Assembly (NCBI GenBank): GCA_037976565.1
Contig: CP137680.1
Span: 20,610,675-20,674,674 of the forward strand
Reading direction: 5' to 3'
Length of the DNA: 64,000 nt
Source of the DNA: Mesocentrotus franciscanus
Taxonomy: Eukaryota > Echinodermata > Echinoidea > Camarodonta > Strongylocentrotidae
The position numbers were made by a program, and so were the translations under genes. Positions 45,868 through 57,654 of this stretch are shown here, in pieces; positions within the stretch are counted from its first letter, which is position 1; each line of letters starts with the position of its first letter. The notes under the pieces are model-generated. The model did not search any database. It saw nothing but the letters and a program-made list of their open reading frames with translations, and was not told the origin of the DNA.

Positions 45868-46140
45868 AAAAAACAGAGAGAGATAGATATATAAAGGGAG
45901 AGAGAGAGAGAGAGGAAAGAGGGGAAGGGAGAGAGAGAGGGAGAAACAGACAGACAGAGAGAGAGAGAGGAGAGAAGAGAGAGAGATATAGATAAAGGGA
46001 CAGAGAGGGAGATCGAGAGAGAGAGAGAGAGAGGCGAAAAGAAAGGAGGTCATGGATGATTGTTAGAATGCGAGTGTGTTTAGTGTGTTAGTGAGAAAGA
46101 AATATTAGAGATACAGAGATTGAGAGAGAGAGAGAGAGAG
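45868..46140 (+). repeat. (GA)n microsatellite upstream of gene E
   Basis: GA-rich repeats occupy the same relative position as in blocks B and C. A CT-rich counterpart lies at 46320-46460. Confidence 0.9.
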
Positions 46141-46794
46141 CACTACAGGGATAAAATATTGTTTTCAATTAAATTATCGCCTACTGGCGTAGCGGGCTCA
46201 TCTCTTGAGATCTGATGGGCGCTGTTAGCATTGAGGCACGCGAGTATGCGAAGTAGCAAATTAATCGAAAGAGGAGTGTTCAGGAAGATGGTCAGAATAT
46301 TTCTCGTGTACCCTTGCCCCTTTCTGTCTTCTCTCTTTCTCTCTCTCTCTCTCTCTTCTCTCTTTCACCCCATCTCTCTCTCTCTCCTTCTCTCTCACTC
46401 ATCCCTTCTCTCTCTCTCACCCCATCTCCCTCTCTCTCTCTCTCTCTCTCTCTCCAGTCTATCTCTCTTCCTGTATTAGGGTTCCTTTTCTTTGCCTTGT
46501 GATTAGGGGGCGGCACTACCCCCTGCTCGCCTAATTATCTACGCCCCTCTGGATGATAAACACTAGGAATAGTTATGGCTACTGAAAACTATCAAGAAGA
46601 TCAAATTCAAGTCGCCACTAAATGAAGTCTTTTTAATATATATGAGGTACAGTTTCTCCCTCGCTCAAAGACCGATCGCACCAGTCACGTCATAATTTTT
46701 ACGCGCCATTCGATGAGAAGTATTCATGTATAAACATGTGGAAACAACCGAGCCGCGGGGAATCCCCATAATAAACTAGCCCACTCAGAAACAG

Positions 46795-46975
46795 TTGTGT
46801 GTGTAATTGGGTTTTTACAAACGTGTATCAATCACATATGATTGTTTACGTGTGGGGACCGACCGAAAGACATGACTAATTTTCGAACCGGGATCGCCTG
46901 TGCCAGTGTGGAGACGAAGGCAGACCTGACCAAGTGAACGTGCCACTTGACCAACTCACATCTCCCCGCTGAAAG
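46795..46975 (-). mobile_element. SINE with a tRNA-like head
   Basis: On the minus strand the head has TTGGTCAAGTGGCAC (A-box-like) and CCGGTTCGAAAATT (B-box-like). The body and (CA)n tail (GTCGGTCCCCACACG, TGATTGATACACG) match the SINE at 44142-44333, which has a different head. Confidence 0.65.
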
Positions 46976-47022
46976 CACTGGTCTGCACATCGCTCCCATG
47001 GGCATACAGTCATTGTAACAAA

Positions 47023-47780
47023 ATGGCGAGGCCTAACCGTGGAGCCTTGAAAACAATCTATGCCGAGCTTGAGGAATGCTTGTCTTGCACCATTTGTCAT
47101 GGTGTCCTGCTAGAAGCCAGAGATCTGCCCTGTGGACATACATTCTGCCTGTCTTGCTTGCAAGAATATGCTGGGATGAAGGGTGGACAGGGATGGTCGA
47201 GTGCTGCCTATGTCAGAGGAAGAGCAGGGTACCGCCAGGCGGCTTGACGACCCTTCCGCAGAACTTCAGGCTCAAGTCTGTCGTCGGGAGAATGAAAAGA
47301 TGGCAGGAGCTGGTCGAATCTGCGATCAAGCATGATGACGTAACGGATGGGCATTCTGGATCTGCGGATATTGGTGCAGCGGATTCTGTCTCCTCGCGTT
47401 CCCTGTCCGTACGGACCAAGCCAGCAGGGGTTTCATCGAAGGGGACACATCGGCATCGATCAAATCAACGGATCGCCCCCAACTACGACCACGAGGCTAA
47501 CATTAATAACAATACTTCCGCTGACGAAGTCGACATCGGAGGAGGCGTGGGATACACGGTACAGATCTTTGTTCGCGATCTATTACATCTTGAATCACGG
47601 ACATATCTGATATTCATCCGTCTGATAGACTCGGCCGAGACCATGATGCGAAAATTAGAAGAAAAAACGAGCTGGCTACCAAGCTCTAGTCGATTACTCT
47701 TTTGTGGAAAGCGTTTGAAGGGAAGTATGAAACTGTGGGAGTACGGAATACAACCAAACAGTACCATCGATCTATATTAG
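47023..47780 (+). pseudogene. Intronless RING-UBL relative with a 1-nt frameshift
   Basis: ATG at 47023 opens a RING (CTIC, CGH, TFC, LSC), then the frame shifts: 20 nt instead of 21 lie between the CLQ codons and the GWTGMVECCLC segment, and the rest continues to a stop at 47780. The intron present in A, B, C and E at that very Gly codon is absent. After a long Ser/His-rich linker a divergent UBL (TVQIFVRDLLHL ... PNSTIDLY) ends before the Gly-Gly. It may be a decayed retrocopy or a gene with an assembly error; if the base were restored it would be about 250 aa. Confidence 0.75.
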
Positions 47781-49032
47781 TTTAAGTTGAATGACCTGGG
47801 AGTCAACAATTGTGAAAATTTGTAATGCCTATGGAAATCAGGTTCGATTTACGTAATCAATGTCAATGTCATGTTCACACATAGGCGGTGGCGTAGCTAG
47901 GGGGTCATGTGGGGGCACATCCCCCAATCGAATGACCCCCAAAAAAGTGAGAGCGAGGGGAAAGATGAAGGAAAAGGAAAAAGAACGTGAGATATTATAT
48001 AATGAGATACTGTAGTTTGCTCGAAAATGGTCTTCAAAGATTATTGATTGATTGATTGATTGATTGTGATGGTTATTTTACCTGACTGCTGAGAAAGCAT
48101 AAGAAAGCTTGTAAGTAAGCAACCAGAGAATTAGCCTATGTGAATGCACCTCTTACAACAGATTATGATAAAAGATAAATTACGATTTGATTTCATATTG
48201 AGTATTAAACCTGTAAACAGAAACTGACTCTAAAGGTTTTTTTAGTTCGTAAATACCCCTGTTACTGTCAATGTGGCTATATAATTCCGTTATGTTTTTA
48301 CAAGGTAAAACATCAGTATCGATAATTGTGGAAGAAAAGACACTCAATTATTCTTTTTCTTGAAGTAATTAATATCAGTATCAGTATAATAGGCATAAAG
48401 ATGAAAAGAGTACCTCCACCATATCAGGTCCTCTGAGATATATTTTTTTTTTAAATTAAAAAGTAAAAAATTACCTGCCAAAAAAGTTTAAAATTATCAT
48501 ATTTCGTTCTTTTGGCCAAAGATGCATCAACACAGTTCTCTTTGCACTTAGAAATTTAGTAATTTGGAAATTGTTTATAGCGGTTCTACCAATATATATT
48601 TCTGACGATGTATTCATGGCTGCATAAGGTTTTTTAATGTTGTATGATTCGACCCTCGTAACAGACAATTTAAACGTAACGACTATCCTATGCTGCTTCT
48701 ACAAGCAGTGGAGACCGCTGATTATATGCTTCTACACGATCTGTACTCAGTCCGGAACGAATGATATTGCTGGACTTTTACATTCCCTTTTTTGTGTGTG
48801 TGGAAAATACCTTGATAGGGATATTGATCTTGTCGCTGGTGGAAGTTTACATGGTAATGAGCATTATATATGACAAATCTTTTAATTCCAATGAAACATT
48901 TTATCAAATACAAAATGAAATCACCGTGCTCCTTGTCATGTTATTTTCTTTGAATGTATTGCTAAGTAGAAAATGAAATAACACTGAAAAAATAAGTACG
49001 GTTTAAATATTTGATTTGTTTAATTTGTATAT
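47781..49032. other. Non-coding stretch with a truncated transposon end
   Basis: GGTGGCGTAGCTAGGGGG at about 47885 resembles another CAGTGGCGTA-type end. A (GATT)n run is at 48040-48065. No gene was recognised. Confidence 0.5.
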
Positions 49033-51012
49033 ATAGGTTTTCCCGCCCAATTTCATCAGAGTTGCATCCGATTTAACGATGCGATCATTCAATTTCGAGC
49101 GAATTTGAATGATCACCGAGATCAACATTCAAAAAGCTAACTAGTTCATTCAATTTGATTGTATGAGCATGCGATTTCATGATTTTCTCACATAAACGTG
49201 TAAAAGCGCGTTCAAATTAAAAAAAAAGCAAGTAAATGCATTCAAATTCGCACCTGCACCGCCGCGATGAACGTTAAGGTATTCAAATTCACGAATAGGC
49301 AATCATTTATAGCATTTGGGCAGTTTTTTTTGTTTAATGTTAATATAGGTTTTCCCGCCCAATTTCATCAGAGTTGCATCCGATTTAACGATGCGATCAT
49401 TCAATTTCGAGCGAATTTGAATGATCATCGAGATCAACATTCAAAAAGCTAACTAGTTCATTCAATTTGATTGTATAAGCATGCGATTTCATGATTTTCT
49501 CACATAAACGTGTAAAAAGCGCGTTCAAATTAAAAAAAGCAAGTAAATGCATTTAAATTCGCACCTGCACCGCCGTGATGAACGTTAAGGTATTCAAATT
49601 CACGAATAGGCAATCATTTATAACATTTGGGCAGTCTTTTTTGTTTAATGTTTATGTTCTTTGCAATCTGCATCTTTTTGTATAAATTATGCAAACTTAA
49701 TTTATGTACCTTGAAATGGTACCTTTGCCTTATATTGAAATATCTCATTCCTCTGACAAACCGTATTCGAAGCAAGAGCTCGTATAAATCCACTTTCATA
49801 CGCATACATTCATTTTATACATGACTATGGCGGTGGCTCAAGGAGAGTAAATGAATATCTCGAATACGGACAGAGCTATCTCAGCTAGATATATTAAATT
49901 TGATTAAAATAAACATTATGAAACTTTAAAAATGAGAATGAAATAATATCATTAAAAACAATGAAAAAGGGTAAATGTCACGTGAAAAAATTGCGGTAAG
50001 AATTACATAGAACTACAGAACTTGTAAATGTTAATTTAATTCGAACGTTGAAAGTTCGAAGGTGTGTGCCTATAAATGAAATTGAAATTGGTATTAAGGA
50101 CGAAATTGAACGTCTATCTAGCTGGCGCGAAATTGAATGACAACTTCGCGTCATTAAATTGAATGGATTTCTCTCTAAATTGAATGAAATAAAATTCAAA
50201 AGGAATGATATAAAACGAAATTGAAAGCTCAAAGAATGAAAATGAACCATGAGAGCAGAGAGTTGATGAAAATCGTTCGAACTTGAACGCCTATTCATGA
50301 ATTCGAATGCAACTCTGATGAAATTGGGCGGGAAAACCTATATTCTTTGCAATCTGCATCTTTTTGTATAAATTATTCAAACTTTATGTACCTTGAAATT
50401 GGACCTTTGCCTTATATTGAAATATCTCATTCCTCTGACAAACCGTATTCGAAGCAACTCGGAGCTCGTATAAATCCACTTTAATTCATACGCATACATT
50501 CATTTATACATGACTATGGCGGTGGCTCAAGGAGAGTAAATGCATACCTCGAATACGGACAGAGCTAGCTCAGCTATTTATATAAAATATGATTAAAATA
50601 AACATTATGAAACTGTAATAATGAAAATGTAATTACATAATTAAAAACAATGAAAAAGGGTAAATATGACGTGAAAAAATTGCGGTACTGAGAATTACAT
50701 AGAACTAATTCGAACGTTCAAAGTTCGAAGGTGTGTGCCCATAAATGAAATTGAAATTGGTATTAAGGATGAAATTGAACGTTCATCCAGCTGGCGCGAA
50801 ATTGAATGACAACTTCGCGTCATTAAATTGAATGGATTTCTCTCTAAATTGAATGAAATAAAATTCAAAAGGAATGATATAAAACGAAATTGAAAGCTCA
50901 AAGAATGAAAATGAACCATGAGAGCACAGAGTTGACGAAAATCGTTCGAACTTGAACGCCTATTCATGAATTCGAATGCAACTCTGATGAAATTGGGCGG
51001 GAAAACCTATAT
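49033..51012. mobile_element. Composite TIR element with doubled left and right halves
   Basis: TATAGGTTTTCCCGCCCAAT starts two ~310-bp direct repeats (49033, 49343). Its reverse complement ATTGGGCGGGAAAACCTATA ends two ~680-bp direct repeats (50342, 51012). Each right half contains AAATTGAATG-rich text. The pattern left-left-right-right suggests unequal crossing over or nested insertion of a ~1-kb element. No transposase frame is seen. Confidence 0.75.
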
Positions 51013-52407
51013 TATAAACAAAAAATATATTTCAGTTGAGTTCAAGTATATAGTGTTAGCCTGAGCAGTAATACTATTTTCTTGTGCCATGTGGTATAAA
51101 CTTACCCTAAAAGTGATAAGATATTTTGAAATTGTCTCGTTTCTTCAAAAGTCCCCTACAGCTGGACTACTTATGACTTATGAGTGTGTATTTAGTCAAA
51201 GGCATTCTTTCTTTAATTTGATTTGACACGGTTTATTCATTTAAACAAAAATTTTCAAAGTTATATAAACCGAAATGTGATTATTTTTTCAAGTAGCTGA
51301 GATCGAAAAATGTATACATAATTAGTAAATGTAAATAAATACATAACGATAAATAGTCAGCAGAATTTTGAACTGATTTCAAGTACAGTAGTAAAAATTG
51401 AAAATTCAGTATGTGAGTGTCTTTGGTTAAGTTATCAAAGGCTATGGGTATTTCAATCAAATTATTCGACGTGATGAACCTACTATTCATTATTACGATT
51501 CCCGAGTCATCAATGATCATGTAAGGATTTAATCAATTCACTTAAGGTTGTCAAATATAGCCACTTTTCTTTCCACATTTTGTTCTCTCTCAGAGGACAG
51601 GAGATCATGAATTAAACATGATAAATGAACGTAAGATCGCATCTACCGTTTATCAACATACATCTGCATAAAACAATTCCTCAATAAAAACCACAAACCT
51701 CAAATACCACCCAGAGCCACTGATTAGGAGAGTTTGGCCAACCCCGTTCGATTTTGGGCACAATATGGCGAATACTGCTTTGCCGGGTAAGCACAAAACA
51801 AAATCATATACGCCATGTTGCGACTAAGTGAAAACAAGTTGGCAAAACAGATGACTCTGCCACGATCTAACCCTCACCCCCCTGCACACACTCACACACA
51901 TACACATCCACCTAACAGTATCTAGTAATTTCGTATTGCAGCAAACTTGGCGTATTTTTACAAATCAATGAAGAATAATAGTGACATGGAATATTATCAT
52001 TTATGGCAATGATTGAATTTAATTTAGTTGAATTCATCTTTTCACCATAATTTTCTTAGAAACCCGCTTATCAAACATACAAGTGCATAATTATATTTAC
52101 AAGGTGGTCTAAGTTACATAAATACATACATGTAAAAATAAGTTTGGATCATGATTTCACGGGAAAATCTATACGATCCAATTTATTCAGTTTAAAAAGG
52201 TATATAGGGCCAGCAATATTCCTTCAAAAAGTGACGATGTGCACAAATAAAAGATAATAATTTAATCATGATAAACACGTCAATTCCCTGATTCAGTTTA
52301 TATAAAGGTAACACTGAGTTCCGGTAATGACACAATATCACACACTATACAAAATTTAAAAAAAGTTGGGTAAAAACTGCATCATCAACCGAATTTGGGG
52401 GTAAATA
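51013..52407. other. Non-coding AT-rich stretch
   Basis: No credible reading frame, RNA gene or shared repeat was recognised. A short CACACA-rich run lies near 51885. Confidence 0.4.
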
Positions 52408-52678
52408 CACTGTTGCCCATAAAGTAAGATTAATTATTCTTTCGTCTTTTCTTGAAATGATTGTGACAGTATGGTTTATTATTCATAGACAAAGTTTGTT
52501 CCTTCTCAGAACTTCATTGATTAATCTCTATGACTCTTTACATTGATCAATAAAGTCCTGCGAAGATATTAACCTTATCTAATAAGCGTAAATCATATTC
52601 TTACAGTCACTTCATGACAAGAGGCCTCCCCCTCAAACAAACAAAAAGAGAAGAAAATTCCAACTTTTTAGGCAACAG
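52408..52678. mobile_element. Tc1/mariner-like MITE (CACTGTTGCCC family), copy 1
   Basis: TACACTGTTGCCCATAAAG starts and CTTTTTAGGCAACAG ends the element, consistent with a TA target. It is collinear with 58711-58963. Confidence 0.65.
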
Positions 52679-52913
52679 AGGTCAGGTGACGCTCAATATC
52701 AAGTAAGAGGTATTCGCGGTTTGGCAATTAAACATAAATTATAGGCCTACCAAGTTGGGCACAGAATTTCCACTTGTTTTCCGTGAATGTGTATTTTCCA
52801 GAAAGTTTCCTCGGTTGGATAAGTTGACTGATCTGAATTACCGACAGTGCAGGATAAAAAAAGTCAGAATTACTTTTAGCCAGTATCCCTCGACATACTG
52901 TCTTTTTACCAGT

Positions 52914-53160
52914 AATAATAATAATAATAATAATAGGCATTTCTATAGCGCCGTCTATTTAGAAATTCTATTCCGAGGCGCATAAATTATTACCCCGGCT
53001 TTAGCCTAGCTGATTACAGACAGCGCCAGCATTTCAAGGAATTAATTCCTGCCAGATACCCACTTACATCACCTGGGTTGAGTGTGGCAAATGTAGATCA
53101 ATGTCTTGCCAAAGGACATTAGTGCCGCGGCGGGACTCGAACCGCGGACCTTGTGATCGA
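52914..53160 (-). repeat. tRNA-like SINE ending in (TTAT)n
   Basis: On the minus strand a head with GGTCCGCGGTTCGAGTCCC (B-box) leads through CCTTTGGCAAGACATTGATC and a long body to a TTA repeat tail at 52914-52935. The head region is shared with 21609-22700. Confidence 0.6.
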
Positions 53161-54430
53161 ATGCAATACAAAAAAAAGTTACATGTAAAAGACACGTCTT
53201 ATTTCCTTACATCAAGGTGACGAAATTGAATGATAATTTTAAAAAAATCAGCTGACATCAGAATCGTAAATGATGAAAAAAATGCCCAAGCTATATCCTG
53301 TATATGAATCACTATGACTGTATGTACATGAGAACGAGCTATTTATTTCATTTTTTTTCGTTTAGTCTATTTCTCCTCGGATTAAACAAACTTTGAAAAG
53401 TGTTTAGATAAACGAACAACAACAACAACAGTATAATTTAGGGTAATGAAGAACATGCTAATCAGCTCCCCCCCCCCCCTCGTGCAAAATCTGAGGGGTG
53501 AATGCCTTATTGGTTTCACTAAATAAACAGACAACAATTAACAAAATCTTTTGCCGGATGCAGCCTCGTTGCCACCACGGCATGGAACCGGCTGGTGAAT
53601 TACCTTATTTTTGAGGATCGAAAAAAACAACCCTTAAATTTCCGGTCAGTTCCCTCATCCCTACTCCTCTGCTTGCTTTGTGCTGCAACCATTGGTATTA
53701 CATGTACTTGAAAGGAGACATATAAGAACATCTTAAGTAATAAAAACGACTGACTAAATTTACAGCTTAATTCATGATTAATTGCATATAAAAATACGTT
53801 AAAAAGAAGAAACAAGGTAGGCTACCTGTTACAAATTGATAAATTAAGGATTGTTTAAAAAGTTCAAGCCATACAAAAATTGCATATAACAGGGCCTAAA
53901 CAATACCTGTCATTAACTAATTATTTACATATCCTAGGCCCTGGTTGTACTCATAGAAATTCCTAAAAATTACAATGCACAATAAACCCAAGTAACATAC
54001 GTTGAAACTGACTCTTCATGTATTAACTAAAACAATGAAATACCTTTTCCCCCAGAAAAATACGTAGCCTACGTTGCCCGTATAACTGAATTAAAATGTA
54101 GACCTGTATAAATTACATTAAAAATTATTTACAAACATTACACGACATAACGACATAAAGAAAACACCACTGCACCTTATGTTTACCAGCTTTTGCGCGA
54201 ATGGAACTTTGAACAGTGGCTGACCTAACAAAATAAACGAAATATCTAACAATGAATATGCCCCATCACCTGTTCCCAAATGCGAACCTATAATACACCT
54301 CCAATATATATATATATATATCAATATATACATTTGTACCAGTAATCACAACACACAGCAAACAAACAGAAAATTCATTTTTCAGTTGCGGTACCAGGAT
54401 TTTACAACGGCAGGGGAACTAGCAGCAGCC
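53161..54430. other. Non-coding stretch
   Basis: Scattered simple repeats only (AAC run near 53420, TA run near 54310). No gene recognised. Confidence 0.4.
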
Positions 54431-54610
54431 TAGTCTAGTTCTGGACCCTTTTTTGTATTGATTGTTTTATTCGCCGACTATACGCATTAAGCCGAGTGAT
54501 GGCGCGATCCCGAGAACCGGTTCGGAAAAGGTTCTCGGGATCGCGCCATCACTCGACTTAACGCGTATATAGTCGGCGAATAAAACTATCAAGGGTCCAG
54601 AACTAGACTA
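54431..54610. mobile_element. Foldback MITE, nearly perfect 180-bp palindrome
   Basis: The left arm TAGTCTAGTTCTGGACCC is mirrored by GGGTCCAGAACTAGACTA. The arms (about 85 bp each, including CGGCGAATAAAA and GGCGCGATCCCGAGAACC) meet around CGGTTCGGAAAAGG. Confidence 0.85.
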
Positions 54611-54859
54611 CAGCAGGCGAGTACAAGCGCATGTTCTAAGTTACCTTTTTTTAAGTCGAGGGCTTTGCCTCTTGCGTCCCATCCAATTCCCCTCTGGATC
54701 ACTCTTCTGAAATTTTAAACAAAAAATCTTGAATTGAACTGCAAATACTGATGTGTTATTCATTAAAGAAGACGACCCCTGTTCCCCCTGTTGTAGTCTT
54801 AGAACGTTGCATGGATGTTCATCATCTTCCAGCATCCATGTGTCTCCATATTTATCAAT

Positions 54860-55020
54860 ATCTAACGACCAATGGATCCTCGCTTAAAGTTGGATAGTGG
54901 AGATAGATCCGATCGTGTACGATGCCAGGGTCCGTGCTGTGTCGGAGGGCTCCCCACAAAAGCTAAATCACTCCTGTGATGGTGCAATGTCGGGCATTCC
55001 CTTGATCACTGTGCCTCTAC
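54860..55020 (-). pseudogene. Decayed copy of the neighbouring ubiquitin-like gene
   Basis: Text around TGGATAGTGG, CGATGCCAGGG and GGTGCAATGTCGG matches 55140-55260 with indels. The C-terminal RLRGG coding is shifted by one base and the frame is broken. Confidence 0.65.
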
Positions 55021-55125
55021 TGCCCCCACGTGAGCGCCTCCTCTTAGTACCAGCTGTAGCATTTTAAGTGTGTATTCATAAATGTTTATCATCTACCAGC
55101 ATTCATGTGTCTCGGTAATCTATAT

Positions 55126-55383
55126 CTAACCGCCACGGAGCCTCGTTTGAAGTTGGATAGTGGACAGAGATCCAATCATGTACGATGCCAGGGACAGTGC
55201 TCCGTCGTCGAGGGGCTTCCCGCAGCAGGTCAATCTCTGCTGCGACGGTGCGATGTTGGTCGATGCCTCGATCGACACTTGGAGATCATTCAGGAGGTCG
55301 TCTTTGGCAACCCAAAAGGCGGATGTTGTTCCATTCAACGTCTGAACGAAGACTTGGAAGCCCTTTTCAAATTTACTTGACAT
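55126..55383 (-). CDS. Free-standing ubiquitin-like protein ending in RLRGG
   Basis: ATG at 55383 gives 85 aa: eight residues (MSSKFEKG), then a ubiquitin-like fold starting FQVFVQTLNGT and ending STIQLQTRLRGG followed by a stop. APSQQRLTCCGKPLDDG matches the ubiquitin PDQQRLIFAGKQLEDG segment, and the final Gly-Gly is exactly at the ubiquitin C-terminus. The K11, K27, K29 and K63 equivalents are lost; K48 is kept. Such an end could be conjugated to substrates without processing. The chain is intronless and in an open frame. Function is inferred only. Confidence 0.78.
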   Translation of the reverse strand: MSSKFEKGFQVFVQTLNGTTSAFWVAKDDLLNDLQVSIEASTNIAPSQQRLTCCGKPLDDGALSLASYMIGSLSTIQLQTRLRGG

Positions 55384-55535
55384 ATTTATGACTGTTGATG
55401 AGGCTGAACAATCCAATCGTTAAATCACTCGACTATTAAAGAGAAGAAATGAAATGAAACCAAGAGTTTAAATGAAGAAGCGGCTCAATTCTCCCCCTCT
55501 CTCTCTCTCTCTCTTTCTCTTTCCCTATTCCTCTT

Positions 55536-55620
55536 ATCATCATCATCATTATCATCATCGATGTTATCATTATTATTGTTATTATTATCATTATTATTAT
55601 CATCATCAATATTATTGTAT
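55536..55620 (+). repeat. (ATC)n/(ATT)n microsatellite
   Basis: TCATCATCATC and TTATTATTATC runs follow a (CT)n tract at 55495-55525. Confidence 0.9.
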
Positions 55621-55799
55621 TTTTCCACGTGTTGTTCGTCGGCACAATGATGCCTTATGATTGTAATGACAGTATTCATTACATTTTTTTTTCAAAGGAC
55701 ATGTATTATAACCAACGAAAATATATCCAAATTTTATAATCGGTTATATATTATTGCAATCCTATGCAATGTCTTTTGAATAGGTAAATGAACATAATT

Positions 55800-56656
55800 C
55801 ACCCCGAAAGAAAATAGGATTCATTATCCTGAAGGTCCGAAATTCTGTACAAAAACAGAGTTCTATTTCATTTCGGAATTATGAACCTGGCTTTTTCATT
55901 TTCGGAATTGTGAACCCTTTTTCATTTTCGGATTTATGAATATTCGGATTTAGGATCCTTCGGAAAAACGTATCTTCGGTATCATATATTTTCGGAAAAA
56001 ACAACCTGTTTTGTGTGAGCGAACAAATTACATACCTAGAGCCGAAGTCGGTTAGGTCTAGTCCAATGAAATTCCGCAACAAGAAATCAAGAGATATTTG
56101 CAGACTTCGTGAATTCAACTTTTTAAGTTTGAAGTTAAAAGCAACTAAGACATTCAGTTAACCACAAAAACTGAACTGCGAAAATGAGCGTGCAGCTAAG
56201 GAGTTGGTTCATTTAGTCATGTATGAACAAAGAAAAACTTGAAAGAAATTAAATGACTCATACACGCAATTTCGAAATACATGTAGCACCTGGGAGATCC
56301 CCATTGTGCAATACCGGGGTAATGTTTAGTCTGCTGCCCGGGTCTGCAGTCAAATTGCATTGGAAATTCATAGATCTACGCAATTTATTAACTATCCAGG
56401 TTCATCATAAACACACATAACAAAGACCCTACATGCCTACTCTGCCTGGTTGTGCTATAATCATTATTACGTAAGCTTAAATCACTTGAAAATTTAAATG
56501 TAAAATGCTCAAGTGCCAAATTAGAGTCTGTATATACAGACTATTAAGCGCTGGCTGGCATCCAAGATGGGGGGAATCCCCGTACAGACTTGCTCTTTCG
56601 CAATGTTTGTTATTACCCGCACTCAATAGAGTAGAGTACTGGACCGAAGTCACATC
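55800..56656. other. Non-coding; short TTTTCGGAATT repeats at its start
   Basis: TTCATTTTCGGAATTATGAA-like units repeat about five times between 55865 and 55985. The rest has nothing recognised. Confidence 0.5.
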
Positions 56657-56814
56657 CCCGGTGGCGTCATTTTCTTCTGCGGCACAGATTGGGGCTTTTT
56701 TTTAAAAAGAGGTCTTGATTTAACCCTAACCCTCACCCTAACCCTAAACTTTCCCATAGGCTCAACACGCACCTAACCCCATTCTGTGCCGCAGAAAAAA
56801 ATAACGCTCCGGGG
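56657..56814. mobile_element. Short TIR element with telomere-like core
   Basis: Arms CCCGGTGGCGTCATTTTCTT and its inverse near 56780-56814 (GCCGCAGAAAAAAATAACGC) are flanked by TCACATC on both sides (56650-56656, 56815-56821). The centre at 56721-56748 is TTAACCCTAACCCTCACC followed by CTAACCC, a telomere-type repeat. Confidence 0.7.
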
Positions 56815-56948
56815 TCACATCATAATACTCGCTCGTCGTCCAGGTTACTGCGGCTACACAACATAACATAACATGAGGTTCACCACGAAATCATTCAAGC
56901 AACGGGCAGGAGCAGGGCAAATTTAGTGTTTGGGGCTGGTGTGATCAT

Positions 56949-56976
56949 GGACCTACTAAGAAGTAGGTCCATGGTG
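56949..56976. repeat. Perfect short hairpin
   Basis: CATGGACCTACT, a four-base loop, then AGTAGGTCCATG: 12-bp perfect arms in non-coding sequence. Confidence 0.7.
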
Positions 56977-57148
56977 TGATCAACACATAATTGTTTAGCA
57001 CAACATTGTTTGGAATCAGCAACCTTGACAACTTCACCAGTATGATGTCACACTTCGGTACTCTATACAGAGCTTCAATAATATTTCAGTCAATCTAGTG
57101 ACGTTGAGAGAACGAGATAGCGACTTGTCGCAACTCGCCAAATTTAGG

Positions 57149-57185
<37 letters not shown>

Positions 57186-57654
57186 GAAGGAGGGAAAGAG
57201 AGATTGAGAGACTGAGCGAGGGAGAAACCACAATACCACAATAACAAACATTATATATTCCATTGCAGTCAACAGTACCCTACACGTACGTACATACTTT
57301 TACGGTCGATGTTAGATTGCATTCTATGCAAATCATTCTTTTAATCTGAACAAATGAAGTTCTCAATTTCATGGACGACGGAAACGTCAGTGCAAGCTCT
57401 CGGGCAAGTTTTTCAATTGGGTACTTCAATGCAAGAGTGCATATATATAAAGGAAATATGAATGTTTATGAAATGGCAAATGTTTATTTGCGGATTACGC
57501 GCACTTTTCTAATTCCCATTGCGACAATTGTGATCAAAATAAAATGTTAGAATGTTTTAGGGGACCGTACTTGAATGCACTGAAGCGGAATAAATGTATG
57601 TTGCAAATACTTGTAGAAGTTTATTATCATCATACATGTATTATTATCATTGTT

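Noticed and set aside
55105..55380. Plus-strand frames opposite the UBL gene
   Set aside because: Shadows of the minus-strand ubiquitin-like coding sequence.
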